The position numbers were made by a program, and so were the translations under genes. Source: CAZVUW01 sp964629825 (GTDB lineage Bacteria > Actinomycetota > Nitriliruptoria > Euzebyales > Egibacteraceae). From it: a DNA stretch of 17,246 nt. The notes beneath the pieces are model-generated. The model saw only the letters and a list, made by a program, of their open reading frames with translations. It was not told the origin of the DNA and ran no database searches. The stretch's first letter is position 1; each line of letters starts with the position of its first letter. This document shows, one piece after another, positions 6,855 through 16,331 of the stretch. The stretch lies in the NCBI GenBank assembly GCA_964629825.1, contig CAZVUW010000070.1, positions 1 to 17,246 of the forward strand, given 5' to 3'.

Positions 6855-7811
6855 TCAGACCGTCCCTTCCCCGGTGGGTCCTGTAGCGCTCCGCTCGGCC
6901 TGCCGCCTGACGCGCGTTAGAAGGTTCGGAGGCAGCCGGGCGGTGTCGACCGATCGCACGAGGCCGTCGTGGACGACGGCGATGGTCGGGGTGGCATCGA
7001 CGAGGCGACCGGCTCTGGTCGGCGCCATGGCCACCACGGGGAAACCGATCGACATGGCCCGGGTGAAGCGCCGGGCGTCTTCGTCCGTGCCGGGGAGCAC
7101 TCCGAGAACCGTCGGCAGGTCGCCACGTCGGTGGATCACGCCCAGCGGACGCAGCCACAGCTTGCACAGCGGGCACGACTCCCCCAGGAAGGCAACGATC
7201 GCCTCCCCGTCCGCCAGGACCGGCTGGCCCCGCCCGAGCCAGCGGTGGTCCCAGCGCCGCCCCGGCCGCAGAGGGCGCAGATCGACCAGGTCGCGGCCGC
7301 TCCGCAGCAGTCTCTGCCGGGCCAGCACCGTGACGACGGCGATCGCCGCGGTGAGCACGATCACGACCGTCCAGCGCCAGCCGGCTGGCGGTGCCGACGG
7401 GGCCAGGCGCCACGCCAGCGCGAGCGCTGCCATGTAGCCCGCATTGAGCAGCACGCTCGTGCGTGGGCGCACCTCCAGGCCGCCGTAGCACCCGCAGTCG
7501 TCCGTGCGCTTCGTGGCTGTGCTCCACACGGTGAGCCCGGTAAGCGCCGCCAGCAGCACGATCACGGCGGGCAGGACCACCTGGGGCGCGATGCGCGCGA
7601 GCAGCGCAGCGCCAGCTGCCGCCTCGACCAGGGGGGTGGCTGTCGCGACTGCGTCCCGCCAGGCTGCGGGCACGAGTCCCTGAAGGTCGAGGTGTCTGCG
7701 CGCGCGCGATGGCGCCACGGCCTTGGTCAACGCGGCGAACAGGAAGACCACACCCACAACGACCGGCCCGACGCCGGCGAGCAGGGATCGCACCGCGGAG
7801 GCGGCGTTCAT
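6855..7811 (-). CDS. MauE-like membrane protein fused to C-terminal thioredoxin-like domain
   Basis: A 318-residue protein, first gene of the cassette. Residues 10-137 form four predicted helices of the MauE/DoxX type, with the family's cysteine pair in DCGCYGG (Cys106, Cys108) between helices 3 and 4. A fifth helix (about 144-166) and a very basic linker lead to a thioredoxin-like domain. That domain has an ESCPLCKLW active site (Cys213, Cys216) and a cis-proline-like ATPT (Pro275). In methylamine dehydrogenase maturation, the separate proteins MauE and MauD are linked to disulfide handling of a Cys-rich subunit; here equivalents are fused. Beside a six-cysteine precursor, a role in oxidising, isomerising or reducing the peptide's cysteines is plausible but unproven. 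Charge distribution (basic loops after helices 1, 3 and 5) would put both CxC and CxxC in the cytoplasm, opposite to an exported oxidase. The ATG at 7811 has only a weak Shine-Dalgarno. Confidence 0.83.
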   Translation of the reverse strand: MNAASAVRSLLAGVGPVVVGVVFLFAALTKAVAPSRARRHLDLQGLVPAAWRDAVATATPLVEAAAGAALLARIAPQVVLPAVIVLLAALTGLTVWSTATKRTDDCGCYGGLEVRPRTSVLLNAGYMAALALAWRLAPSAPPAGWRWTVVIVLTAAIAVVTVLARQRLLRSGRDLVDLRPLRPGRRWDHRWLGRGQPVLADGEAIVAFLGESCPLCKLWLRPLGVIHRRGDLPTVLGVLPGTDEDARRFTRAMSIGFPVVAMAPTRAGRLVDATPTIAVVHDGLVRSVDTARLPPNLLTRVRRQAERSATGPTGEGTV

Positions 7812-8120
7812 CGCCGGTGACGGATAGAGCGTGGTATCTGCCCAGAGGCTCCCGGTGAACCCGCATGACGCGGTCGTGCCGTCACGCTGCCTCCCGACTG
7901 CCGGGTCGACGCCGCGACGACCCCCTGGCTGGTCACGTGAACGTGCAGAGCCCGTCCCGCCGAATCGCGAACGGACTGGCCGACGCTAACACGTCTGACC
8001 GGTGCCCGGAAGGGGATTTTTCGTCGTAGATGAGAGAAGTGTCCGGACGGGCAGGGCTGCGCCGCGCCGAGGACCGCGCCGGATCGGGTTCTGCGGCTCC
8101 GGCCAGTAGCCTGGCGCCAT
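7812..8120. promoter_or_regulatory. Divergent intergenic region between export cassette and nucS
   Basis: This 309-bp gap must hold the promoter of the minus-strand cassette and that of plus-strand nucS. On the plus strand, TAGCCT (8107-8112) lies 8 nt before the nucS ATG and could be a -10 box for a leaderless transcript; no good -35 box is seen. An 8-bp palindrome TCACGTGA occurs at 7933-7940, and a 5-bp inverted repeat TGACG/CGTCA at 7866-7884. Either could be a regulator site, though both may be chance. A short T-run (8017-8021) follows a weak CCGG/CCGG hairpin. No -35/-10 pair for the cassette could be assigned, and the short ORFs across this gap show no protein-like character. Confidence 0.35.
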
Positions 8121-8786
8121 ATGCGCCTGGTTCTCGCACGCTGCTCGGTCGACTACGAAGGCCGTCTCACCGCCCACCTTCCGGAGGCGGTGCGGCTGAT
8201 CCTGGTGAAGGCGGATGGCTGCGTGTCCATCCACTCGGACGGCGGGGCGTACAAGCCGCTCAACTGGATGACCGCGCCGAACACCCTCACCGAGGAGGAG
8301 GGCCGCTGGGTCGTCGCCAACCCCAAGGGTGAGACGCTGACCATCCGCATCAGCGAGGTGCTGCTGGACGTCTCCGAGGAGCTCGGCAAGGACCCCGGCC
8401 TGTCCAAGGACGGCGTCGAGGCGGACCTGCAGGAGCTGCTGGCCGAGCACCCGGACGCGCTGGACCCGGAGGCGGGGCTCAAGCTCGTCCGGCGCGAGTA
8501 CCCGACCGACATCGGCCCGGTCGACCTGCTGCTGCGCGACCGCGCTGGCTCAGCCGTGGCGGTCGAGATCAAGCGCCGCGGCGAGATCGACGGGGTGGAG
8601 CAGCTCACCCGCTATCTCGACCGGCTCAACCGGGACCCGCTGCTGGCGCCGGTCCGTGGGATCCTGGCCGCCCAGCTGATCAAGCCCCAGGCGCGCGTGC
8701 TCGCCACCGAGCGCGGGATCACCTGCGTCGAGGTCGACTACGACGCCCTGCGCGGCCGCGACTCGAACGAGCTGCGGCTCTTCTAG
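8121..8786 (+). CDS. nucS: Mismatch endonuclease NucS/EndoMS
   Basis: This 221-residue protein starts with the family hallmark MRLVLARCSVDYEGRLTAHL. It carries the C-terminal RecB-like nuclease core: GPVDLLLRD with its acidic residue, then VEIKRRGEIDGVEQLTRYL with the catalytic Glu-x-Lys. NucS cuts double-stranded DNA at mismatches and provides non-MutS mismatch repair in most actinobacteria and many archaea. The C-terminus ends LRLF, the type of short tail that binds the sliding clamp in characterised actinobacterial NucS proteins. Length is normal. A possible -10 box 8 nt before the ATG, with no clear Shine-Dalgarno, suggests a leaderless message. It is transcribed away from the export cassette and appears to be a single-gene unit ending at the repeats and large hairpin downstream. 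Confidence 0.96.
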   Translation: MRLVLARCSVDYEGRLTAHLPEAVRLILVKADGCVSIHSDGGAYKPLNWMTAPNTLTEEEGRWVVANPKGETLTIRISEVLLDVSEELGKDPGLSKDGVEADLQELLAEHPDALDPEAGLKLVRREYPTDIGPVDLLLRDRAGSAVAVEIKRRGEIDGVEQLTRYLDRLNRDPLLAPVRGILAAQLIKPQARVLATERGITCVEVDYDALRGRDSNELRLF

Positions 8787-8846
8787 GCCGGCCTCCGCCC
8801 CGTCTGGGTCGGCTTCCCCCGTCTATGCCGGCCTCCGCCCCGACGG
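8787..8846. repeat. Three imperfect ~20-bp tandem repeats after nucS
   Basis: Directly after the nucS stop, three head-to-tail units occupy 8787-8807, 8808-8826 and 8827-8846. The first and third share an identical 16-mer, GCCGGCCTCCGCCCCG, exactly 40 bp apart; the middle unit GTCGGCTTCCCCCGTCT is a diverged copy. The pattern could be a slippage-prone 3' UTR or remnants of a protein-coding tail duplicated after the stop. No function can be assigned. Confidence 0.6.
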
Positions 8847-8888
8847 TTGGATAGTTGGCCCGAGATCCCGGGCCAAGTGTCCAACCGT
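8843..8888. terminator. Large bidirectional stem-loop between nucS and response regulator gene
   Basis: A 46-nt stem-loop: ACGGTTGGA (8843-8851) pairs with TCCAACCGT (8880-8888), and TTGGCCCG (8855-8862) pairs with CGGGCCAA (8869-8876). The two stems are joined by one wobble pair, one A-T pair and one G-G mismatch, with a 6-nt loop. The near-20-bp stem sits between two convergent genes, which points to a two-way terminator, although no T-run follows. It overlaps the end of the tandem repeats by a few bases. Confidence 0.65.
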
Positions 8889-8960
8889 GGGGAGTGGCGC
8901 GTGGGGGGTGGCGCCCCGAAGGTCCCGCTCGGGGGTTGGGCTGCACGGCGCCGGGGCCGC

Positions 8961-9395
8961 TCAGGTCGGCGTTGGCAGCTTGGTGCAGCTCGTCCAGTAC
9001 GAGGCGAGGCAGCGCAGGTGCTCTCGGAAGCCGCTGGCCGAGGTCGGCTTGGTCATGTAGGCGTTGGTGCCGAGGCTGTAGGCGCTGTCGATGTCGTCAC
9101 CGGAGTTGGAGGACGTCAGCACGACGATCGGCATGGTGGCGGTCGCGGGGTCGCCCTTCAGCCGCTCCAGCACGCTGAAGCCGTCCACCTTCGGCATCTT
9201 CAGGTCGAGCACCAGCAGGTCCGGGCGGTCGCGGTCGCGGAACGGCCCCCGGCCGTACACGTAGTCGAGCGTCTGCTCGCCGTCGCTGACGGCCGCGATC
9301 TCCAGGGGGACGTCAGTGACCTCGCGCAGGGCGCGGACGGTGAGGAAGCGGTGGTCCTCGTCGTCCTCGGCCACCAGAACGTGCACTGTCCTCAT
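8961..9395 (-). CDS. Single-domain response regulator (Rcp1-like)
   Basis: A 144-residue receiver domain without an output domain. The acidic pocket EDDED is at 10-14, the phosphoacceptor Asp64 is in LVLDLKMP, the switch Thr94 is in VLTSS, and Lys116 is in MTKP. The GRGPFRDRDRPDLLVLDLKMPK segment and overall length fit the Rcp1-type receivers that partner GAF- or phytochrome-like histidine kinases. Its ATG (9393-9395) overlaps the kinase stop codon in an ATGA arrangement, so translation is coupled and the upstream kinase is the obvious partner. Without an output domain it probably acts by protein-protein contact or as a phosphate relay. Targets cannot be deduced here. Confidence 0.92.
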   Translation of the reverse strand: MRTVHVLVAEDDEDHRFLTVRALREVTDVPLEIAAVSDGEQTLDYVYGRGPFRDRDRPDLLVLDLKMPKVDGFSVLERLKGDPATATMPIVVLTSSNSGDDIDSAYSLGTNAYMTKPTSASGFREHLRCLASYWTSCTKLPTPT

Positions 9396-11122
9396 GGGCT
9401 GAGCTCCAGACTGCGCGTCGACCGCGCCTTGCTAGCTGGCATGAAGATCCTGACGTCGGTTCCCACTGCGGCGTCAGCGATCCAGATGCGACCTTCCACC
9501 TGCTCGACGATCTTGCGGCAGATCGCCAGTCCGATCCCCGTCCCGCGGTCGTCGCGCCCCTGCAGGCGCTCGAAGATGCCGAACACCTGCTCGCGGTGCT
9601 CCGGGGCGATGCCGACGCCGTCGTCGGCGATCGAGATCTCCGTCCCGCCCTCCACCTGCGTCGCCCGCAGCCGGATGGTCACGTCGTCGCGGCGGGAGTG
9701 GCGCGCCGCGTTGATCAGCAGGTTGGACAGCAGCTGCCGCGCGCGCGTCGGCTCCATGTCCACCACCGGCAGCGCACCGACCTCGACGCGGGCAGCGCCG
9801 TGCTGCAGTGCCAGCTCGCCGGCCAGATCGCGCGCCAGCTCGCCGAGGTCCACCGCTGAGGGGGCCTCCTGCACCCTGCCGATGCGGGACAGCTCGAGCA
9901 GGTCGCGGATGAGCGCGTCCATGTACGACGTGTTCACCCGGATGCGCTCCAGGGCGAAGGTGCGCTCCTCGGGGCTGGCGCCGGCCTCGTTGAGCAGCTC
10001 GACATACCCGGTCAGCGCGACCAGCGGAGTCCTGAGGTCGTGCGTGATCCCGTAGAGCAGCGCCTCGAGCTCGTCGTTGGTGCGCTGCGCCTCGGCCCGC
10101 GCCGCACGCTCCTGGGCGAGCAGGTCGACTCGGGACAGGGCCAGGTCCACCGAGGCGCCGAACGCCTGGAGGAGCAGGATCTCCTCGGTGCCGAAGAAGG
10201 GTGTGTAGGCGTCAGCGCGAACCTCGAGCGTGCTCCGCTGGAGCCCGACGGCCACACGGTCGCCGCCGACGGCGACCTCGCCCGGCCGCGGCATCCGCCC
10301 GCCGGGTCTTTGGTCGTCGGTCGTGTCGTCGTCCGACTGCCCGATCACCCGCGCGCGCCCTCCGAAGAGCTCCTCGAGGGCGGGCATGACCACGTCCATC
10401 ACCTCGGCGCGGTCAGTGGCGCCGAGCAGGCGACGCTCCGCATCCCGCAGCAGCTCGTCGTCGCCGCTGCGCCACGCGCGTCGCACGAACGGCGGCGGCG
10501 CGAACCCCAGCAGGAACAGGAGGCTGCTCAGGATCGCTATGCCCTGGACCAGCACGTCGGCCGCCGCCCTGCGATCGACGAGCAGCACGCTGAGCAGCAG
10601 GGCGATGTTGAGCAGCGCCGCGGCCGAAGCCATCAGCCGCAGGCGACGACGCGCGAGCGTGGACCGCCGTGCGCTCGACCGCCACAGGCGGACCACGACG
10701 TGCAGCGAGAGAGCGGTCCAGTAGACGAGGACGAGCACCAGGTAGAGGGTGACGAGCGGGCTGTCCTCGCCCACCAGCAGAAGAACCGGGAGCCCACCCA
10801 CGACGCCCAGGGCCAGCAGCGCGGCGCCGAGCTCGGCCAGCCGCGGCGGCCGCTCGAAGGTCGCCGAGAAGCGGAACAGGGCGTATGGGAAGAACAGCAG
10901 CGCCGCGCCGAGGGCGGCGATCGCCACCAGCGGCGGATCCTCGACCTCGAGCAGCCGCAGCAGCTGGCTCATGCCCAGCGCGACCCCCATGGCGGCGAAG
11001 GCGATCAGCAGCCACAGCGAGGACGAGGACCGCTGGCGGACGTGCACCACCGCCGCCACCAGGGCCAGGACGATGTAGGCCACCGTGGTGACGAGGACGA
11101 CCAGCTCCACGGCGTCGATCAC
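9392..11122 (-). CDS. Membrane-bound sensor histidine kinase with 7-TM N-terminus and GAF-like domain
   Basis: A 576-residue protein. About seven hydrophobic helices fill residues 1-210. Residues about 220-335 look like a divergent GAF-type domain, ending in LLLQAFGASVDLALSRVDLL. A coiled linker leads to the HisKA domain with phospho-acceptor His361 (GITHDLRTPLVALTGY). The ATPase domain follows, with N-box NLLINAARHS (467-476), G1 DDGVGI (500-505) and G2 GTGIGL (527-532). The catalytic elements are complete. The HisKA and ATPase type (TRARQLLSNLLINAARHS, EHREQVFGIFERL) resembles phytochrome-like kinases, matching the Rcp1-like regulator encoded by the overlapping next gene. Translation starts at GTG 11122, 7 bp after the reductase stop and behind GGGGTGAGGG. 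The stimulus is unknown; no chromophore cysteine or PAS signature was recognised. Confidence 0.93.
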   Translation of the reverse strand: MIDAVELVVLVTTVAYIVLALVAAVVHVRQRSSSSLWLLIAFAAMGVALGMSQLLRLLEVEDPPLVAIAALGAALLFFPYALFRFSATFERPPRLAELGAALLALGVVGGLPVLLLVGEDSPLVTLYLVLVLVYWTALSLHVVVRLWRSSARRSTLARRRLRLMASAAALLNIALLLSVLLVDRRAAADVLVQGIAILSSLLFLLGFAPPPFVRRAWRSGDDELLRDAERRLLGATDRAEVMDVVMPALEELFGGRARVIGQSDDDTTDDQRPGGRMPRPGEVAVGGDRVAVGLQRSTLEVRADAYTPFFGTEEILLLQAFGASVDLALSRVDLLAQERAARAEAQRTNDELEALLYGITHDLRTPLVALTGYVELLNEAGASPEERTFALERIRVNTSYMDALIRDLLELSRIGRVQEAPSAVDLGELARDLAGELALQHGAARVEVGALPVVDMEPTRARQLLSNLLINAARHSRRDDVTIRLRATQVEGGTEISIADDGVGIAPEHREQVFGIFERLQGRDDRGTGIGLAICRKIVEQVEGRIWIADAAVGTDVRIFMPASKARSTRSLELSP

Positions 11123-11129
11123 TGAGCCC

Positions 11130-11858
11130 TCACCCCAGCCGATCCGGGAACGCGTAGCGGAGGAACAGCTCGTTCCCCTCCACCAGCGCGGCGCGCAGCG
11201 CCAGATTCTGCCGCCCCGTGATGGCCCCCGCTAGCCGCGGCCCCCCGCCGTCGACCAGCATCGGCGCCAGGGTGAGGCAGAGCTCGTCCACCACACCGGC
11301 GTCGATCAGGGAGCGGTTCAGCTCCGGTCCGCCCTCGACGAGGATGTGGCGATGCCCGAGCTCCTTCAAGGCGTCGACCGCCGCGCGCGGGTCGACCTCC
11401 TGATCGCCGACCTCCAGCACGGTCGCCACCCGTTCCATGGCCGCCCGCCGGCCGCGGTCGGCCGCGGAGACCGTCAGGACGATCGTGCGCGCGACCGCCT
11501 CGGCGAACAGCGGCGTGGCCGGGTCGAGGTTCAGCGAGGCGCTCACGACCGCGAGCGGCGCCGGGCCGGGGCGGCCGTCGGCCGCCCTGCGCTCCGCCAG
11601 CCGCGCCGGCATCCGATGGGGGCCGTAGCTCTCGCCGCGAGCGGTGCCGGCCCCGACTACGATCACATCGGCCAGCGCCCGCAGGACACGGAAGACCTCG
11701 CGGTCGGCCGGGCCGCCCAGCCCGCCGGACCGGCCGGTCTCGTCCACGATGGCGCCGTCGGCGCTGGACACCATGTTGATGCGCACGTGCGGCGACGCCT
11801 CGGGGCGATACGCGTCGTAGGGGTCCACCTCTGCGGGGAAGGGCAGGAGCTGGCGCAT
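11130..11858 (-). CDS. RibD C-terminal-type NADPH-dependent pyrimidine reductase
   Basis: A 242-residue stand-alone reductase of the RibD-C/DHFR-like fold. It shows the substrate and nucleotide motif RINMVSSADGAI (26-37), the NADPH-binding VGAGTARGESYGP (68-80), and VEGGPELNRSLIDAGVVDEL (174-193), all typical of pyrimidine reductase family proteins. The zinc deaminase domain of bifunctional RibD is absent. It may catalyse the riboflavin-pathway reduction of the ribosyl-aminopyrimidine or act on a related substrate; no other riboflavin gene is nearby, so the pathway role is uncertain. It is first in a three-gene minus-strand operon with the kinase and regulator (7-bp gap), and divergent from the YihY-type gene across 69 bp. 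No strong ribosome binding site precedes the ATG. Confidence 0.88.
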   Translation of the reverse strand: MRQLLPFPAEVDPYDAYRPEASPHVRINMVSSADGAIVDETGRSGGLGGPADREVFRVLRALADVIVVGAGTARGESYGPHRMPARLAERRAADGRPGPAPLAVVSASLNLDPATPLFAEAVARTIVLTVSAADRGRRAAMERVATVLEVGDQEVDPRAAVDALKELGHRHILVEGGPELNRSLIDAGVVDELCLTLAPMLVDGGGPRLAGAITGRQNLALRAALVEGNELFLRYAFPDRLG

Positions 11859-11927
11859 GGTGGGAACGTAGCGGTTTCACAAGGGCGAGCCGGCATGGAG
11901 CACGGGCCGACGGGAAGGACCACCGCG

Positions 11928-13118
11928 ATGAGCTCAGCTTCCGGGTCTGCGGCGGTTCCAACGGGCTCCGGTCGCATCCGCGGCCTCAGTGACCTGTCGT
12001 GGGCGGACTACCGCGCCGCGCTCCTCGCCACTAAGGACGAGATCGCGCGCGACGACGTCCCCTCGATGGCGGCTGGGGTGGCGTTTCGGATCTTCCTGGC
12101 CCTGTTCCCCTCCCTGCTCGCCACCGCGGCGATCGTCGGCCTGGTCATGGATCCGGCCAACCTCGACGGCTACGTGGACCGCCTGAGCGGCGTGGTCCCG
12201 CCGGAGGCGCTGGGCATCGTCCGCCGTGTCCTGACCAACGTCACCGAGACCTCGAGCGGGGCGGCGCGCGGCTTTGCCGTGACCGGTGTGCTGGGCGGGG
12301 TCTGGGCCGCGAACTCGGCTGCGACCGGGGTCATCCGGGCGCTCAACCGCGCCTACGAGATCGAGGAGTCCCGCAACCCCGTCCGCCAGCGCCTGATCGC
12401 CCTTGCCATCACCGCGGCGCTGGTCGTCGCGATCGCCGTGATCGTGACGCTGCTCGTCGCCGGTCCGCAGGTGCAGGCCGCGCTGCTGCCGAGCGAGCTC
12501 CAGGGCACCGCGGCCAACGTCGCGTTCGGCGTCGGTCAGGGCGTTGCGGTGCTTGCCTCCCTGATCGTGCTGTTCGCCTTCATCTACTGGGTCGGACCCA
12601 ACCGGGAGCGCCCGCGCTGGCAGTGGATCTCGCCCGGCGCGGTCGTGGGAGTGCTTGGCTGGCTGGTGGTGTCGCTGGGGTTCACGTTCTACGTGCAGAA
12701 CTTCGCCAGCTACGACAACCCCACCTACGGCGGGATCGGCGGCGTCATCGTGCTGCTCGTCTGGCTGCAGCTGAGCATGACCCTGCTGCTCGTCGGAGCC
12801 GAGCTGAACGCCGAGATCGAGCGCATCCGAACCCAGCACGAGGCGGTTTACGCCGGCGCAGGGATGGGACTCCTTGGTGACGAGCCTGCGGCGGTGCGAC
12901 ACTCGGCCGCACTGCTCTCTCCACCGGCCCCTCAGCCTGCGGGCGGGCGCTCGGCCGCAGGGGCGAAGCCCCTACCGTCGGACGCGATGGCGTCCGACGA
13001 TCCGGTGCCTCCGGCGCCGGGAAGGTCGCGAGCGGCCAGCGGCGCGCTGCTCGCAGCGGGGGTGGCGGTGGGTGCCGCGCTGATGGCGGCGCTGGGAGCG
13101 GTGCGCAACCGGAGCTGA
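11928..13118 (+). CDS. YihY/UPF0761-family inner membrane protein with C-terminal extension
   Basis: A 396-residue membrane protein of the YihY (formerly mis-called RNase BN) family. Family features are DDVPSMAAGVAFRIFLALFP (42-61) in the first helix, VLGGVWAANSAATGVIRALN (121-140), and the C-terminal block YGGIGGVIVLLVWLQLSMTL then LLVGAELNAEIERI (281-300 region). Six helices are expected. Residues about 308-396 form an extra Pro/Ala-rich tail ending in a further hydrophobic helix (GALLAAGVAVGAALMAALGA) and a basic end. The ATG at 11928 is preferred because GGAAGGA lies 8 nt upstream; an in-frame ATG at 11895 is an alternative, and the much longer open frame upstream overlaps the reductase gene on the other strand. 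The family's function is not established. It is followed after 47 bp by mrpA. Confidence 0.88.
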   Translation: MSSASGSAAVPTGSGRIRGLSDLSWADYRAALLATKDEIARDDVPSMAAGVAFRIFLALFPSLLATAAIVGLVMDPANLDGYVDRLSGVVPPEALGIVRRVLTNVTETSSGAARGFAVTGVLGGVWAANSAATGVIRALNRAYEIEESRNPVRQRLIALAITAALVVAIAVIVTLLVAGPQVQAALLPSELQGTAANVAFGVGQGVAVLASLIVLFAFIYWVGPNRERPRWQWISPGAVVGVLGWLVVSLGFTFYVQNFASYDNPTYGGIGGVIVLLVWLQLSMTLLLVGAELNAEIERIRTQHEAVYAGAGMGLLGDEPAAVRHSAALLSPPAPQPAGGRSAAGAKPLPSDAMASDDPVPPAPGRSRAASGALLAAGVAVGAALMAALGAVRNRS

Positions 13119-13165
13119 CGGCTGCCGCTGGCACGACCTAGGCGCTTCTCGATCGGGACGGACAG

Positions 13166-15513
<2,348 letters not shown>

Positions 15514-15517
<4 letters not shown>

Positions 15518-15936
15518 GCACCCTGATCTTCGACACCGCCACGCGGGCGCTGTTCCACACCATGCTGCTGTTCAGCCTGTTCCTGCTGTTCGCCGGCCAC
15601 AACGCGCCCGGCGGCGGGTTCATCGGCGGGCTGGTCGCCGTGGTCGCGTTCGTGCTGCGCTGGCTTGCGCGTGACGCCGAGGACGTCCGCCGGCTGCTGC
15701 CGGTCCGACCCGACCGCCTGCTGGGTGCCGGGATCCTGCTGGCGGCCGGGACGGGGCTGGCCGGGTTGGTCTGGGACGGCCGCTTCCTCACCAGCGCCTA
15801 CATCGAGCGGGACCTGCCGCTGCTGGGAACCGTGAAGCTGACGAGCGTGCTGGTGTTCGACGCCGGCGTCTACCTCGTCGTGCTCGGGCTCGGCCTCACG
15901 CTTATCCGACTCCTCGGCGAGGAGGCCGAGCGATGA
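15514..15936 (+). CDS. mrpB: Mrp Na+/H+ antiporter subunit B
   Basis: A 140-residue membrane protein with the MnhB/MrpB signature HNAPGGGFIGGLVA (about 29-42) after a first helix (HTMLLFSLFLLFAGH). Two to three more helices follow, ending VFDAGVYLVVLGLGLTLIRLL. It starts at GTG 15514 within the mrpA stop codon and ends within the mrpC start (ATGA at 15933), so the three genes are translationally coupled. MrpB is an essential integral subunit of the Mrp complex, corresponding to the membrane-bound hydrogenase MbhF-type subunit. Length matches the family. Confidence 0.95.
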
Positions 15937-16331
15937 CCGTCCTCCTCGCCCTGGTCGTCGGCATCCTCTACGCCGCCGGCGCCTACCTGCTGCTCCAGCG
16001 CCAGCTGACGCGCGTGATCATCGGTCTGGCGCTGATGGGGCACGGCGCCAACCTCCTGCTGCTCCTGTCGGGTGGCCGCCCGGGGGCGCCTCCTCTGATC
16101 GGCACCGACACGCACACCCGGCCGTACTCAGACCCGCTCCCGCAGGCGATGGCGCTGACCGCCATCGTCATCACGTTCGCGGTGGTGGCCTTCCTGCTCG
16201 CGCTCGCCTATCGCAGCCGCACGCTGGAGGGCGGGGATGCCGTCGAGGGTGGTCTCGACCCCCGCCCGCGCAAGGACGTCCAGGAGCAGACCGGCAACGG
16301 CGCCACCCTGGTCGAGGAGGAGCCGTCGTGA
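15933..16331 (+). CDS. mrpC: Mrp Na+/H+ antiporter subunit C
   Basis: A 132-residue, three-helix NuoK-like subunit. The second helix RVIIGLALMGHGANLLLLLS and the segment DPLPQAMALTAIVITFAVVA are diagnostic for MnhC/MrpC. The C-terminal 30 residues form a hydrophilic, acidic tail (ending LVEEEPS) outside the usual core. It overlaps mrpB by ATGA and mrpD by GTGA (16328-16331). In the complex it lies next to MrpA and MrpD and contributes to the ion path. Confidence 0.95.
   Translation: MTVLLALVVGILYAAGAYLLLQRQLTRVIIGLALMGHGANLLLLLSGGRPGAPPLIGTDTHTRPYSDPLPQAMALTAIVITFAVVAFLLALAYRSRTLEGGDAVEGGLDPRPRKDVQEQTGNGATLVEEEPS

Noticed and set aside
1379..7811. A lanthipeptide, thiopeptide or sactipeptide cluster
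   Set aside because: No LanM/LanB/LanC, YcaO or radical SAM sequence is present, and the core has almost no Ser/Thr for dehydration. Only the export and leader features are shared with those classes.
6769..7866. 365-residue minus-strand ORF overlapping the MauE-thioredoxin gene
   Set aside because: Its Arg/Gly/Ala-rich low-complexity sequence has no motifs and lies in another frame of a gene with clear helices and active-site cysteines; it is a GC-driven shadow.
7933..7940. TCACGTGA palindrome as a defined operator of the export cassette
   Set aside because: A single 8-bp palindrome is not enough evidence, is about 120 bp from the start codon, and no regulator gene is encoded nearby.
7933..8450. 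Minus-strand ORFs across the divergent gap and the nucS 5' end
   Set aside because: They read antisense to nucS, have no ribosome binding site or motif, and are best explained as chance open frames.
11928..13118. YihY-family protein as ribonuclease BN
   Set aside because: The old RNase BN label for this membrane family is a known misassignment; the sequence has no nuclease motif.
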